Assembly: GCA_022825065.1 (NCBI GenBank)
Contig: JAJDYR010000005.1
Coordinates: 1-64,000 of the forward strand
Length of the DNA stretch: 64,000 nt
Direction: 5' to 3'
DNA from: a bacterium
GTDB taxonomy: Bacteria > UBA8248
This document shows, one piece after another, positions 28,888 to 37,180 of this stretch (the first letter of the stretch is position 1; the number at the start of each line of letters is the position of its first letter). A program made the translations under genes and the position numbers. A model generated the notes under the pieces. It did not search any database, was not told the origin of the DNA, and saw only the letters and a list, made by a program, of their open reading frames with translations.

Positions 28888-28904
28888 CGAAGGTGCTTTT
28901 GATC

Positions 28905-28957
28905 GTCATTCCGGTGTCGGAGCCGACCAATGCGGGAGGGTTTGACGCCGGAATGAC
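28905..28957. repeat. CATTCCGG inverted repeat
   Basis: GTCATTCCGG and CCGGAATGAC are perfect 10-bp arms around about 33 nt. The arms match the hairpins at 23584-23726 and 39338-39363. Confidence 0.7.
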
Positions 28958-28966
28958 GGACATGCG

Positions 28967-29028
28967 CCCTTCGATACAAACGCTCCTTTCTCAGTCGCGT
29001 TTTACCTTCGCCGCTACTCAGGGTTAGG
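28967..29028. repeat. Dispersed 60-bp repeat, copy B
   Basis: CCTTCGATACAAACGCTCCTTTCTCAGTCGCGTTTTACCTTCGCCGCTACTCAGG aligns with copy A at 23273 with only scattered differences. Confidence 0.75.
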
Positions 29029-29145
29029 GGTGTCGGGGGCGGCGGAGCCTGCCCCGAGCGAAGTCAAGAGGGCGGTTACTCAGGGTGAGGTCGATGCGCC
29101 GAAGCGCGTCATCAGGGGTTTTCAGCAACCCCCCAGGCCTTTCCG

Positions 29146-29174
29146 TTGACAACCCCTCACCCCGTCTCTAATAT
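29146..29174 (+). promoter_or_regulatory. Strong sigma-70-type promoter for the cyclase operon
   Basis: A consensus -35 TTGACA and a near-consensus -10 TAATAT are separated by exactly 17 bp. Transcription should begin near 29181, giving an untranslated leader of about 150 nt before the cyclase gene. It is the best promoter match seen in the window. Confidence 0.8.
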
Positions 29175-29332
29175 CGGAAGCGCTCAAAACCCACGACATT
29201 TCCCTCAAGAAACCCGGATGCGGGCAAGTCGTTTCGCCGGTTTTGGCCTGATTCAGAAGACGCGCTTCACCCAGCGAATCGCAAGGATTCGAACAGTTCA
29301 CCAATAGCGGAATACCCCGAAGGAGAATCACC
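29175..29332 (+). other. Long 5' leader of the cyclase operon
   Basis: About 150 nt lie between the predicted transcription start and the ATG. The leader can form a small hairpin CCCGGATGCGGG nested between ACGAC and GTCGT arms, and a GCGAATCGC hairpin further on. No known riboswitch was recognised. A GAAGGAGAA ribosome-binding site ends it. Confidence 0.45.
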
Positions 29333-30046
29333 ATGGCGTACAAGAATCACGAAATCATCGATCTCTCACAAGACATCTACCAGGGCCAGCCCGTGTTCGT
29401 GGGACACCCCGAGACCTGGCGCTGGACGAACATGACGCACGAGGAAAGCGCCGCCAGCGGACGCTTCCAGAGCGAGATGAGCTATTACTCGGGCATCATC
29501 CAGTTCTGCGAGCACGGCCCGACGCACGTGGATTCCATCAGCCATCTCGACCCCTCGCCCGACGCCCCCCACATCGACGAGATGAACTTCGATTCCTTCT
29601 ACAGCCGGGGCATCGCGATTGATTTCGAGAACGTCGAGGACAACAGCTACATCGACGCGGACGACGTGAAGCGCAGGCTCGACCACTACAACTACGAGAT
29701 CAAGCCGGGCGACACGCTCCTTTACACCTACGGGCACTTCAAGCGCCACCACCCGACGCCGCTCTACACGACGGCCTACGCGGGCTGGACGCGCGAGGCG
29801 GCCGAGTACGTCTACGGCGAGTGCGGGGCCATCAACGTCGGCACCGACGCTCCCAGCATGGACATGGCGACCAGCCCCGGATACCCCTGCCACCTCGTTT
29901 GCCGCGAACTGGGCCGCACCAACACGGAGAACCTTTGCAACATCGAGCTGGTGGTGGGCAAGGAGTTCCTCTACATCGGGCTTCCGCTCAAGATCCGGGG
30001 CGGGTCGGGCTCGCCGATCCGGGCGATCGCCGTGCTGAACGCCTGA
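29333..30046 (+). CDS. Cyclase-family (KynB-like) metal-dependent hydrolase
   Basis: The 237-residue protein belongs to the cyclase family that includes kynurenine formamidase and isatin hydrolase. The metal-binding signature HGPTHVDSISHLDP fits HGxTHxDxxxH. The start IIDLSQDIYQGQPVFVGHPETW and the late INVGTDAPSMD block are also typical. Family members hydrolyse amides or lactam rings. No tryptophan-pathway neighbour is present, so the substrate is unknown. It leads an operon with the zinc alcohol dehydrogenase 22 bp downstream. Confidence 0.9.
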   Translation: MAYKNHEIIDLSQDIYQGQPVFVGHPETWRWTNMTHEESAASGRFQSEMSYYSGIIQFCEHGPTHVDSISHLDPSPDAPHIDEMNFDSFYSRGIAIDFENVEDNSYIDADDVKRRLDHYNYEIKPGDTLLYTYGHFKRHHPTPLYTTAYAGWTREAAEYVYGECGAINVGTDAPSMDMATSPGYPCHLVCRELGRTNTENLCNIELVVGKEFLYIGLPLKIRGGSGSPIRAIAVLNA

Positions 30047-30068
30047 TGTCCCCTCGCGCGAAGCGGAC

Positions 30069-31103
30069 ATGAAAGCCCTGGTGAAACGGGCGCGCGGCCC
30101 TGGAAACATGGCGCTCCTGGACGTTGCGGAGCCCCGCGTGGGACCCGGGCAGGTGAAGGTCAAGATCGCCCACGCCGGCATCTGCGGCACGGACGTGCAC
30201 ATCGCCTCGGGCGAGTTTTTCCACTACTTCCCGCCCCTGGTGCTGGGGCATGAGTTCTCGGGCGAAGTGGTGGAAACGGGCGGGGGCGTCGAGGGAGTTC
30301 CGCTCGGCGCGCGGGTGACGGCCGAACCGACGAAATCCACGTGCCGCGTCTGTCCGCACTGCATCTCGGGCCGCTACAACCGGTGCGAGGAGCGCGACAT
30401 CGCGGGCGTGGTGAGCGACGGCGCCTTCACCGACTACGTGGTCACCCGGGCGGAGTCGATCCACCGCCTGCCCGATAACGTGAGCTTAAAGGCCGCAGCA
30501 CTCTCAGAGCCCCTGGCAGTGTGCGTTCACGGGGTGTGCGAGCAGTGCAGCGTGCGCGAGGGCGATTTCGTCCTCGTCATGGGGCCGGGCGCCATCGGCC
30601 TGGGGTGCGCCCAGGTGGCGCTCGCCCACGGCGCGCGGGTGATGGTGGCGGGCGCAGGGAAGGACGCGCACAGGCTGGCGCTCGCCCGCTCGCTGGGTGC
30701 GGAGTGGACGGTGAACGCCGAGAAAGAAAACGTCTTCGATCAGGTCTTGAAGGTAACGAAAGGCTGGGGGGTGGACTTGGCGGTCGAGGCGGCGGGCGCT
30801 GCCGCCGCGATGGAGGTATGCGTCGAGGCGGTGCGGAAGGGCGGGGAAATCCTCCAGGTGGGTCTTCCCGGCGCACCCGTTCCCGTCGATATGGACAGGC
30901 TGGCGTTCAAGGAGATCCGCCTCGTCGGCACGTTCGGCCAGAAGCGCTCCGCCTGGCACCTGGCGCTCGAACTGCTGGAGGCGGGCAGGGTCGACGCCGA
31001 GGCGATGGTGTCCGACATGCTCCCGCTCGATGAATGGGAACGGGGCTTCGACATCATGGCGCGCGGAGCGGGGCTGAAGGTGCTGCTTGCGCCGGAAGGT
31101 TAG
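30069..31103 (+). CDS. Zinc-dependent medium-chain alcohol dehydrogenase
   Basis: The 344-residue MDR enzyme oxidises an alcohol with NAD(P). It shows the catalytic-zinc residues in ICGTDVHI and GHEFSGEV. A four-Cys structural zinc lobe (CRVCPHCISGRYNRC) and the Rossmann block VMGPGAIGLGCAQVALAHGARV follow. The pattern is closest to sorbitol, threonine and galactitol-type dehydrogenases. Its pairing with a cyclase-family hydrolase suggests a two-step catabolic pathway of unknown substrate. Confidence 0.93.
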   Translation: MKALVKRARGPGNMALLDVAEPRVGPGQVKVKIAHAGICGTDVHIASGEFFHYFPPLVLGHEFSGEVVETGGGVEGVPLGARVTAEPTKSTCRVCPHCISGRYNRCEERDIAGVVSDGAFTDYVVTRAESIHRLPDNVSLKAAALSEPLAVCVHGVCEQCSVREGDFVLVMGPGAIGLGCAQVALAHGARVMVAGAGKDAHRLALARSLGAEWTVNAEKENVFDQVLKVTKGWGVDLAVEAAGAAAAMEVCVEAVRKGGEILQVGLPGAPVPVDMDRLAFKEIRLVGTFGQKRSAWHLALELLEAGRVDAEAMVSDMLPLDEWERGFDIMARGAGLKVLLAPEG

Positions 31104-31124
31104 GGGGTCAAACGCGACCGATGC

Positions 31125-31336
31125 GGGTTGTTGAATAAGTCCCTGAAAGGGAAACTCCATAAAGGCAACCCCCCCTACCCCCCCTTGACAGGGGGGCAAG
31201 AAAAACAAAAACCCCTCCTCGTCGGACGGGCGCCGCTTTTTTTACCCCCCTGTCAAGGGGGGGTAGGGGGGGTTGGTTTTCAGGGCGAGCGGGATGCCCC
31301 TCCACTGCCCGGAAAGGGGGCTTTTCCAACAGCCCC
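31125..31336. repeat. Palindromic intergenic element, copy 4 (reverse centre, both ends present)
   Basis: The element runs from GGGTTGTTGAATAAGTCCC to GGGGGCTTTTCCAACAGCCCC. Its arms are AACCCCCCCTACCCCCCCTTGACAGGGGGG and the inverted copy, with compensating changes (GACAGG / CCTGTC) in both arms. It begins 22 bp after the dehydrogenase stop and occupies most of the gene-free stretch 31104-31447. Confidence 0.92.
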
Positions 31337-31447
31337 GATAGGCGAGGAACGGAGAACGACTGCGCTCTTCACCGGAAAAGGCGAACGCAAGGAAAGATGA
31401 GATATATTCGGACGAATCCAGGGTTTTCAATATAGAGGATGGCACAC

Positions 31448-31951
31448 ATGAGCATCGACGGAAAAGAATTCAGGACCGCCCTCGGCAGGTTCGCCACGGG
31501 CGTCACGGTCGTCACCGCGAAGACGCCCACGGAAGCGCGCGGCATGACGGCGAACGCGTTCTCCTCCCTCTCGCTCGACCCGCCGCTCGTCCTGGTGTGT
31601 TACGACAACAAGGCGTCGAGCCTGAAAATGGTGCAGGAGGCGAAGAAGTTCGCCATCAATTTCCTCTCGGAGGAGCAGAAGAGCACCTCCGACTGGTTCG
31701 CGGGCAAGGGGAGGGACGCGGAGGATCAGTTCGCCGACATCCCCCATGAAATCGGAGAAAACGGCTCGCCCGTGCTCACGGGAAACGTGGGCGTTCTCGA
31801 ATGCGACCTGCACGAGGAGCTTCCCGGAGGCGATCACACCATCGTCGTCGGGCGCGTGACCCGCGTCGTGCTCGAAGAAGAGGTGCGCGCGCCGCTTCTG
31901 TTCTACGGCAGCGCCTACCGGAAGATGGACATGGACGGCTCCTACGACTGA
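31448..31951 (+). CDS. Flavin reductase-like FMN-binding protein
   Basis: The 167-residue protein belongs to the flavin_reduct family (HpaC/RutF type), which supplies reduced flavin to two-component monooxygenases. The motifs are FRTALGRFATGVTVVTAKTPTEARGMTANAFSSLSLDPPLVLVCYDN and the C-terminal PLLFYGSAYRKMD. ATG 31448 is preferred to 31439 because GAGG lies 9 nt before it. The LLM monooxygenase at 39.8 kb, whose family needs reduced FMN, is a possible partner, though not adjacent. Confidence 0.9.
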   Translation: MSIDGKEFRTALGRFATGVTVVTAKTPTEARGMTANAFSSLSLDPPLVLVCYDNKASSLKMVQEAKKFAINFLSEEQKSTSDWFAGKGRDAEDQFADIPHEIGENGSPVLTGNVGVLECDLHEELPGGDHTIVVGRVTRVVLEEEVRAPLLFYGSAYRKMDMDGSYD

Positions 31952-31987
31952 TCCCTGAAACCGGCTCGTATCTCACAAGGAGTTCCC

Positions 31988-32749
31988 TTGGCATCGTATC
32001 AAGCGGTTGCGTTCGACCTGTTCGACACGCTCGTCGATTTCGACATCAAGCTGTTCCCGGTGGTGGAGATAGACGGCAAGGAGGAGAAGACCACCTCGAA
32101 AGCGGCTTATGACGCGCTCTACGAGGGCGGTTTCCTCGTGCCGAATTACCCGGCCTTCCACCAGCTCTGGCTCCAGAACTCGAAAGAGGTGTGGGGCGAG
32201 CGAAACAACGACCCCGAATTGAAAGAGGTTCGCTCGATCGTCCGCTTCCGGCGCTTGATAGAGCTTCTGGTGGCGATTCCCGCGCAGGACAGGGAGCGCG
32301 CCGCCAAGACGGCCCTGAACGCCCACATGTACGGCATCGAGAACTCCGTGGTGTTCGACCGGGGCCGCCTCGACATGCTGGGGAGGATAAAAGACGCCGG
32401 TCTTCCGGTAGCGCTCCTGAGCAATTTCGACCACGCGCCCACCGCCGTGCGGATTATCGACCGGATGGGCATCACGCCGTATCTCGATACCGTGCATATC
32501 TCGGAGGATGAGGGTTTCAGGAAGCCTGCGGCGTCGCTGTTTCTCAAGGTGGCCGAAGAACTGGGGGTTGCGCCGGGGGAAGTGCTCTTCGTGGGCGATA
32601 CTTTCGATGCCGACGTAACGGGGCCGCAGAGCGTGGGCATGCCGTGCGCCTGGCTTAACAGAAAAGGCGCGCCCGTGCCCGAGGGCTGCAAGCCGCCCGA
32701 TTTCGAGATCCGGGATGTTCAGGACACGCTTTCGATTCTGGGGCTGTAG
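31988..32749 (+). CDS. HAD-superfamily hydrolase (haloacid dehalogenase type II-like)
   Basis: The 253-residue protein has the four HAD motifs: nucleophile in VAFDLFDTLVDF, LLSNFDH, the lysine in FRKPAASLF and GDTFDADVTGPQSVGM. The helical cap is between residues 20 and 110. It starts at TTG behind AAGGAG. HAD motifs do not separate phosphatase from dehalogenase activity, so the substrate is open. The left end of palindromic element copy 5 begins immediately after its stop. Confidence 0.9.
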   Translation: MASYQAVAFDLFDTLVDFDIKLFPVVEIDGKEEKTTSKAAYDALYEGGFLVPNYPAFHQLWLQNSKEVWGERNNDPELKEVRSIVRFRRLIELLVAIPAQDRERAAKTALNAHMYGIENSVVFDRGRLDMLGRIKDAGLPVALLSNFDHAPTAVRIIDRMGITPYLDTVHISEDEGFRKPAASLFLKVAEELGVAPGEVLFVGDTFDADVTGPQSVGMPCAWLNRKGAPVPEGCKPPDFEIRDVQDTLSILGL

Positions 32750-33060
32750 GGGGTGTTGGAATAGTCCCCGTCGGGGCGGGCGGAAAGGGGAAGGAAGATT
32801 CACGGCCGAACCCGGCCGCCGCTCGCTTCCCCGGCTGCAAAAGCAACCCCCCCTACCCCCCCTTGTCAGGGGGGTAAAAAAAGGCGACGCCCTCCGACGA
32901 GGAGGGTGGAAGAAAAGACCCCCCTAACGAGGGGAGTATAAAAAGGCGATGCGCCCCCGCCGGGCTGAAGGGGCTTTTGTTTTTTCTTGCCCCCCTGACA
33001 AGGGGGGTAGGGGGGTTGCCTTTATCCCCTGAGAAGGCGACCTTTTACACCAGCCCCCTT
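32750..33060. repeat. Palindromic intergenic element, copy 5 (long variant)
   Basis: It starts GGGGTGTTGGAATAGTCCCC and ends CCTTTTACACCAGCCCCC. It has the same outer arms but about 80 bp of extra centre: GGCGACGCCCTCCGACGAGGAGGGTGGAAGAAAAGACCCCCCTAACGAGGGGAGTATAAAAA ahead of the usual GGCGATGCGCCCCCGCCGGGCTGA. It fills the gene-free stretch 32750-33089. Confidence 0.9.
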
Positions 33061-33089
33061 CCAGGCCTGCTTGATAAGAGGATATCCGG

Positions 33090-33821
33090 ATGTCGGTTCT
33101 TGCGCTTCAGCATGTGGACGTGGAGAGGCTCTCGCTGCTCGAAGAGGTGCTCGCGGAGAAGGGGATTCCCTCGCGCTACCTGGCCCTCCACAAGGGCGAG
33201 TCTCTCCCGCATTCTCTGGGCGATCTGGAGGATGTAGGCGCGATTGTCGTCCTGGGCGGGCCGATGGGCGTTTACGAGGAAGAGAAATACCCCTGGCTGG
33301 CGGATGAACTCCGTTTTCTCCGTGAGGCGCTGCACGCGGGATTTCCCGTCTACGGTCTTTGCCTGGGCGCGCAGTTGATGGCTGCGGCGCTGGGCGCCCG
33401 CGTGTATCCGGGCGAGGGGAAAAAGGAGATCGGCTGGTTCCCGGTGGATCTGACGCCCGAGGCGGAAGGGGACCCGCTACTCGGCGATGAGGCGGCGAGC
33501 TTCCCGGTCTTCCAGTGGCACGGCGATACGTTCGACATTCCCGGCGGCGCGGTGCATCTCGCGTCTTCCGCGCGGTACCCGAACCAGGCGTTCCGGTGGG
33601 GCGCGCGCGCCTACGCCTTCCAGTTTCACCTGGAAATCTCGATGGAGGACATATCCACCTGGCTGGACGCGTTTGCGGGCGATATGAAATCCCCGCGCTC
33701 GGACGCGGACCCCGAGGCGATACTGGGCGAAGCGCACTTGCACATGGAGGCGTTGAACCGGCGGGCCGCCCGCTGGTTCGAGCGCTGGCTCGCGCTCTCG
33801 GGGCTTGTTGAGTCGCCTTGA
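33090..33821 (+). CDS. Class I glutamine amidotransferase (GuaA-like domain protein)
   Basis: The 243-residue protein is a stand-alone class I GATase. The nucleophile is C91 in VYGLCLGAQLMAAALG, and the triad His and Glu are H180 and E182 in YAFQFHLEIS. GGPMGVYEEEKYPWL is the family oxyanion region. No synthetase domain is attached and no partner is adjacent. Such proteins often transfer ammonia or hydrolyse gamma-glutamyl amides. The stop codon lies inside the left end (CCTTGAGG) of element copy 6. Confidence 0.9.
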   Translation: MSVLALQHVDVERLSLLEEVLAEKGIPSRYLALHKGESLPHSLGDLEDVGAIVVLGGPMGVYEEEKYPWLADELRFLREALHAGFPVYGLCLGAQLMAAALGARVYPGEGKKEIGWFPVDLTPEAEGDPLLGDEAASFPVFQWHGDTFDIPGGAVHLASSARYPNQAFRWGARAYAFQFHLEISMEDISTWLDAFAGDMKSPRSDADPEAILGEAHLHMEALNRRAARWFERWLALSGLVESP

Positions 33822-34087
33822 GGATTGTTGAAAAAGTTCTTTCTGAGGGTAGACGCCCCTATCGACAGGAAAAGCAACCCCCCCTACCCCCCCATAACAG
33901 GGGGGTATGAAAAGGCGACGCCCCCCGACGAGGGGGTAGAAGAAACGCCCCCCTAGCGAGGAGGTATATAAAGGCGATGCGCCCCCTCCGGGCTGAGGGG
34001 GTTTGCTCTTTCTTACCCCCCTGACAAGGGGGGGTAGGGGGGGTTGCTCTTTTGACAAAGGTTTTCCAACAGCCCCTTCAAGGGGGG
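33816..34087. repeat. Palindromic intergenic element, copy 6 (long variant)
   Basis: The left end CCTTGAGGATTGTTGAAAAAG overlaps the preceding stop codon. The right end is GGTTTTCCAACAGCCCCTTCAAGGGG. Like copy 5 it has the additional GGCGACGCCCCCCGACGAGGGGGTAGAAGAAA...CCCCCTAGCGAGGAGGTATATAAA module. It occupies most of the gene-free stretch 33822-34210. Confidence 0.9.
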
Positions 34088-34210
34088 AGTGATTTATTTC
34101 CTCGTGGACTTTTTCCACATCCCGCCCTTGTCGGCGGGGGAGCGCTCCCCTAATATGCGGCGTCCCACTGTGGCCTTCATTTTCTGATCATCGACATAGA
34201 GGAACCTTTC

Positions 34211-35473
34211 ATGGCGGAACCTGTACGCGGCGAAATCGTCGCCATCGGCACCGAGATGCTCCTCGGCGACCTCATCGACACCAACAGCGCCTTCATCGCA
34301 GACCAACTCAAGTCGATCGGCGTCAACATGTATTTCAAGACCACCGTCGGCGACAATCTGGACAGGATCGCGGGCGTCATCAAACAGGCGCACGAGCGCT
34401 CCCAGGTCGTGATCACCACGGGCGGCCTCGGCCCCACCGTGGACGACCTGACGCGGGAGGCCTGCGCCAAGGTGATGGGCGTCGAGCTCGAGTTCCGCCA
34501 GGACCTCTACGACTACATCAGCGCCTATTTCAGCCGCCGCGGCTTCCACATGAGCGACAACAACAAGAAGCAGGCCTACATTCCCGCAGGGGCCACGCCC
34601 ATCGAGAACCCGCGCGGAACGGCGCCGTGTTTCATGTGCGAGGACGAGCGGGGGGTCATCATCGTGAGCCCGGGCGTGCCGCACGAGATGCGCTACATCA
34701 TCACCCAGTGCGCGGTGCCCATCCTGCAGGAGAAATTTGATTTGGGAGAGGTTATCCGAACAAAAGTCCTCAAGACCTGCGGCCTCGGCGAATCGCGCGT
34801 GGACGAGATGATATCGGAGTTGTTTCGCGAATCCGTCAACCCGAGCATCGGCGTGCTCGCCCACCCCGGCCAGGTGGACGTGCGGATCACCGCGCGCGCG
34901 AAGGACATCGAGGAGGCGAACAACATGATCGCGGGTCTGGAGGTCAAGGTGCGTGAGATTCTGGGTTCCGCCGTCTACGCCACCGGGAACGCGACGCTGG
35001 AAGAGACGCTGGCGCGCGTGCTGGCCCAGAGCGGCAAGACCATCGCCATCGTCGAGTCGAATACCGGCGGGGCCTTGATCCAGCGGCTGAACGCCTGGCC
35101 CGAGCGCGTGCAGTTCTTAAAGCGCGGCGTCGTCGGCCTGCACGCGGAGGAGTTGGCGCGCATGTTCGGGGTGGATGAGGGAGAAGGCCCGGAGAGTTTC
35201 GCAAAAGCGCTCGCGAGGCGAATCCGCGAAGAATCGGGCGCCGACCTGGGATTAGCCGTCTTCGGCCCCAATCCGCCCGAGAACATCGAGCCCGAAAACT
35301 CGCGCCGCGCGCCCGCGCTGGGCGACACGCACATGGCGCTCGACACGGGAGGCGACGCCTTCACCTTCACGGCGAGCTTCGGGGGCAACGAGCAGTTCGT
35401 GCAGTCGCGCGCGCCCATCTACGCGATGGAGCTCGTGCGCCGCGCCGTGCTGGGTCTCGACCCGTTGGCGTGA
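34211..35473 (+). CDS. cinA: CinA-like protein with degenerate C-terminal domain
   Basis: The N-terminal half (residues 1-175) is a molybdopterin-binding-fold CinA domain: EIVAIGTEMLLGDLIDTNSAFIADQL, VITTGGLGPTVDDLTREAC and SPGVPHEMRYI. In CinA this domain is an ADP-ribose pyrophosphatase. The C-terminal PncC-like amidase domain (residues 260-420) has diverged. The expected ESCTGG is ESNTGG, and TGIAGP/GGT is replaced by VFGPNPPENIEPENSRR. Nicotinamide-nucleotide amidase activity is therefore doubtful. The length of 420 is normal. A broken copy of its 3' end lies at 41215-41574. Confidence 0.92.
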   Translation: MAEPVRGEIVAIGTEMLLGDLIDTNSAFIADQLKSIGVNMYFKTTVGDNLDRIAGVIKQAHERSQVVITTGGLGPTVDDLTREACAKVMGVELEFRQDLYDYISAYFSRRGFHMSDNNKKQAYIPAGATPIENPRGTAPCFMCEDERGVIIVSPGVPHEMRYIITQCAVPILQEKFDLGEVIRTKVLKTCGLGESRVDEMISELFRESVNPSIGVLAHPGQVDVRITARAKDIEEANNMIAGLEVKVREILGSAVYATGNATLEETLARVLAQSGKTIAIVESNTGGALIQRLNAWPERVQFLKRGVVGLHAEELARMFGVDEGEGPESFAKALARRIREESGADLGLAVFGPNPPENIEPENSRRAPALGDTHMALDTGGDAFTFTASFGGNEQFVQSRAPIYAMELVRRAVLGLDPLA

Positions 35474-35812
35474 CCTGAAAACCGGAAATTTCTTCTGAAC
35501 AATTCGATACACGGTCGGTTCTCAAAAGTCTCGAGCCCGACGCCAAAAGCAGTCCTGGACAGTGCTGTCATCGTCCTTCCCGAAAATACCTTGGAAACTG
35601 CGAAAAATTCACTAAAACACCCCCAATATTAGGGGGGCTGAAATGCCCGCGATTCCCTATATTTGATTCATTGTTTTCAGGTCTGAACATGCAGAACAGA
35701 AATGGGTAGGCGCCTCATCACCGATTTGCGTGCAGGAAAAGAGCATCGGCGAAATGGAACGCGATATCGTGTTTGTTCAAGAGTTACTGCCAGATGTTGT
35801 GTATGAGTTGAA
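35474..35812 (+). other. Gene-free spacer after cinA
   Basis: No convincing gene is seen. The first 30 bp after the cinA stop (AATTTCTTCTGAACAATTCGATA) resemble the sequence after the cinA fragment at 41575, so the duplication extended past the stop. A frame around 35730 reads GEMERDIVFVQELLPDVVYELN but has no recognisable family. Confidence 0.5.
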
Positions 35813-35965
35813 TTGAAAAAGGCGGCTCTGAGCCTGGTGCATCAGCTCGCCATGAGCGCCGAGAAGCGATGGGGGCGGCTACGCGGCTTGCGTCATCTGG
35901 CAGGCGTGATCGCCGACGTGAGGTTCATCGGTGGGGTGAACGTAAAAAGAAACCGGCAGGGAGGC
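35813..35965 (+). pseudogene. IS256/mutator-type transposase remnant (C-terminal end)
   Basis: The frame reads KKAALSLVHQLAMSAEKRWGRLRGLRHLAGVIADVRFIGGV. This resembles the C-terminal end of IS256-family transposases as I recall it (a helix, then KxWRRLxG...LPKVIxGVxFxxGI). Only about 40 residues remain and no upstream catalytic region is present. The following CATACACCGGATTTGAACG may be a worn element end. It is taken as a relic of an old insertion. Confidence 0.6.
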
Positions 35966-35995
35966 CGCTGGACTCGGGACGGCCATACACCGGAT

Positions 35996-36018
35996 TTGAA
36001 CGTTCCGGACCAAGCCGG
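35996..36018. repeat. GTTCCG/CGGAAC inverted repeat
   Basis: GTTCCG and CGGAAC arms surround GACCAAGC, about 40 bp before the next gene. It may be part of the old IS end or a weak transcript end; no T-run follows. Confidence 0.4.
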
Positions 36019-36061
36019 AACTTCCATACCACGATGACGGGATGAGTGAGGAGAAATACCG

Positions 36062-37009
36062 TTGCTGCGATTTGCCGAGGAAATCCTTCTCCTTATCCTG
36101 GACGACGTCAGCGGCGAGTTTGCGCGCGTACCCAAATGGCCGCTCTCTTGCGCCTTGGCGGGTGGAGTGCTGATGGATCTGGCGCTCGAGAACCGAATCG
36201 ACACGGATTTGGAACGGCTTTTTCTGCACGACCCGACCCCTGTAGGGGATGATCTTCTCGATTCCGTGCTCACCGGTATTTCGGAGAGTCCCGAGACGTA
36301 TGACGCCCGCTACTGGGTTCAGCATACGGCGGAAAACGCCGACCGGATTCGCGAGCGCGCGCTCGAGCGTCTCGTCGAGCGCGGCATTCTCGAACATCGG
36401 GAGGAGCGCTATCTATGGGTGTTCCGGTCGCGGCGTTATCCGGCCGTTGACGGGAAAGCCGACCGGGAAGTGAAACTGCGGATCATGTCGGTATTGTTCA
36501 GTGACGAGATACCCGACCCTCGCGACATTGCCATCGTCGGTCTCGCCGACATCTGCGGCCTGTTCAAGGTGTTACTGTCCAAGCGGGAACTTGAGCACGC
36601 CACCATGCGCATTGCGCAAGTAGGCAAGATGGACCTGATCGGTCGAGCCGTCTCGTGGGCGGTCCAGGAGCCCAGGACGCCGCGCGAAAAGCGGACCGCT
36701 CACGTCGTGGGTTCGGCCACGCAACTGCCTTCTCCGGGCAATCTGGCGGCGGTGTCCTCCGAAGGCAAGGAGTTCGTGATCGCCAACGTGGACGGGCGCT
36801 ACTACGCCGTCGATGGTCTTTGCGAACATGCGGGCGCGCGCTTGATCGACGGAGGCCTGAAAGGTTGCCAGATTACCTGCCCGCGGCATCGCTGGACCTA
36901 CGACATGAGTGACGGACGAATCGTCAAACCGCCTTTGGCTCGCCGCCGCACCCGCAGCTATTCGGTTCGTGTGAACGACGGCATGGTGGAACTGGTCCCG
37001 ACGGTATGA
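36062..37009 (+). CDS. GPP34 (GOLPH3-like) - Rieske [2Fe-2S] fusion protein
   Basis: The 315-residue protein joins two domains. Residues 1-205 look like a bacterial GPP34/GOLPH3 domain: FAEEILLLILDDVSGEF, SCALAGGVLMDLALENRID, then ERALERLVERGILEHREERYLWVFRSRRYP. Eukaryotic members bind phosphoinositide at the Golgi; the bacterial role is unknown. Residues 212-315 form a Rieske ferredoxin domain with C254-x-H256-x16-C273-x2-H276 (CEHAGARL...CPRHRW). The TTG start follows GAGGAG at good spacing. No oxygenase catalytic domain is seen. A PepSY-like membrane protein follows 171 bp downstream. Confidence 0.85.
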   Translation: MLRFAEEILLLILDDVSGEFARVPKWPLSCALAGGVLMDLALENRIDTDLERLFLHDPTPVGDDLLDSVLTGISESPETYDARYWVQHTAENADRIRERALERLVERGILEHREERYLWVFRSRRYPAVDGKADREVKLRIMSVLFSDEIPDPRDIAIVGLADICGLFKVLLSKRELEHATMRIAQVGKMDLIGRAVSWAVQEPRTPREKRTAHVVGSATQLPSPGNLAAVSSEGKEFVIANVDGRYYAVDGLCEHAGARLIDGGLKGCQITCPRHRWTYDMSDGRIVKPPLARRRTRSYSVRVNDGMVELVPTV

Positions 37010-37180
37010 GGCATGCCCGCCCGAGCCCGCCGAGCCGATATCATGAAACGGGACCTTCCGCCTTCTCCATACCCGAACAAATGACGGGCAAAGTAACTCC
37101 ATTCATCTTCCATAACGTCAACCGAATCCTCGCAAGTGGCCTCCATCTTTCTATCCATGACCTGGAAGGAGTAATCATTC

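Noticed and set aside
23031-34087. C-run/G-run repeats as a CRISPR array
   Set aside because: The units are long inverted structures scattered over kilobases, with no regular spacers and no cas genes nearby.
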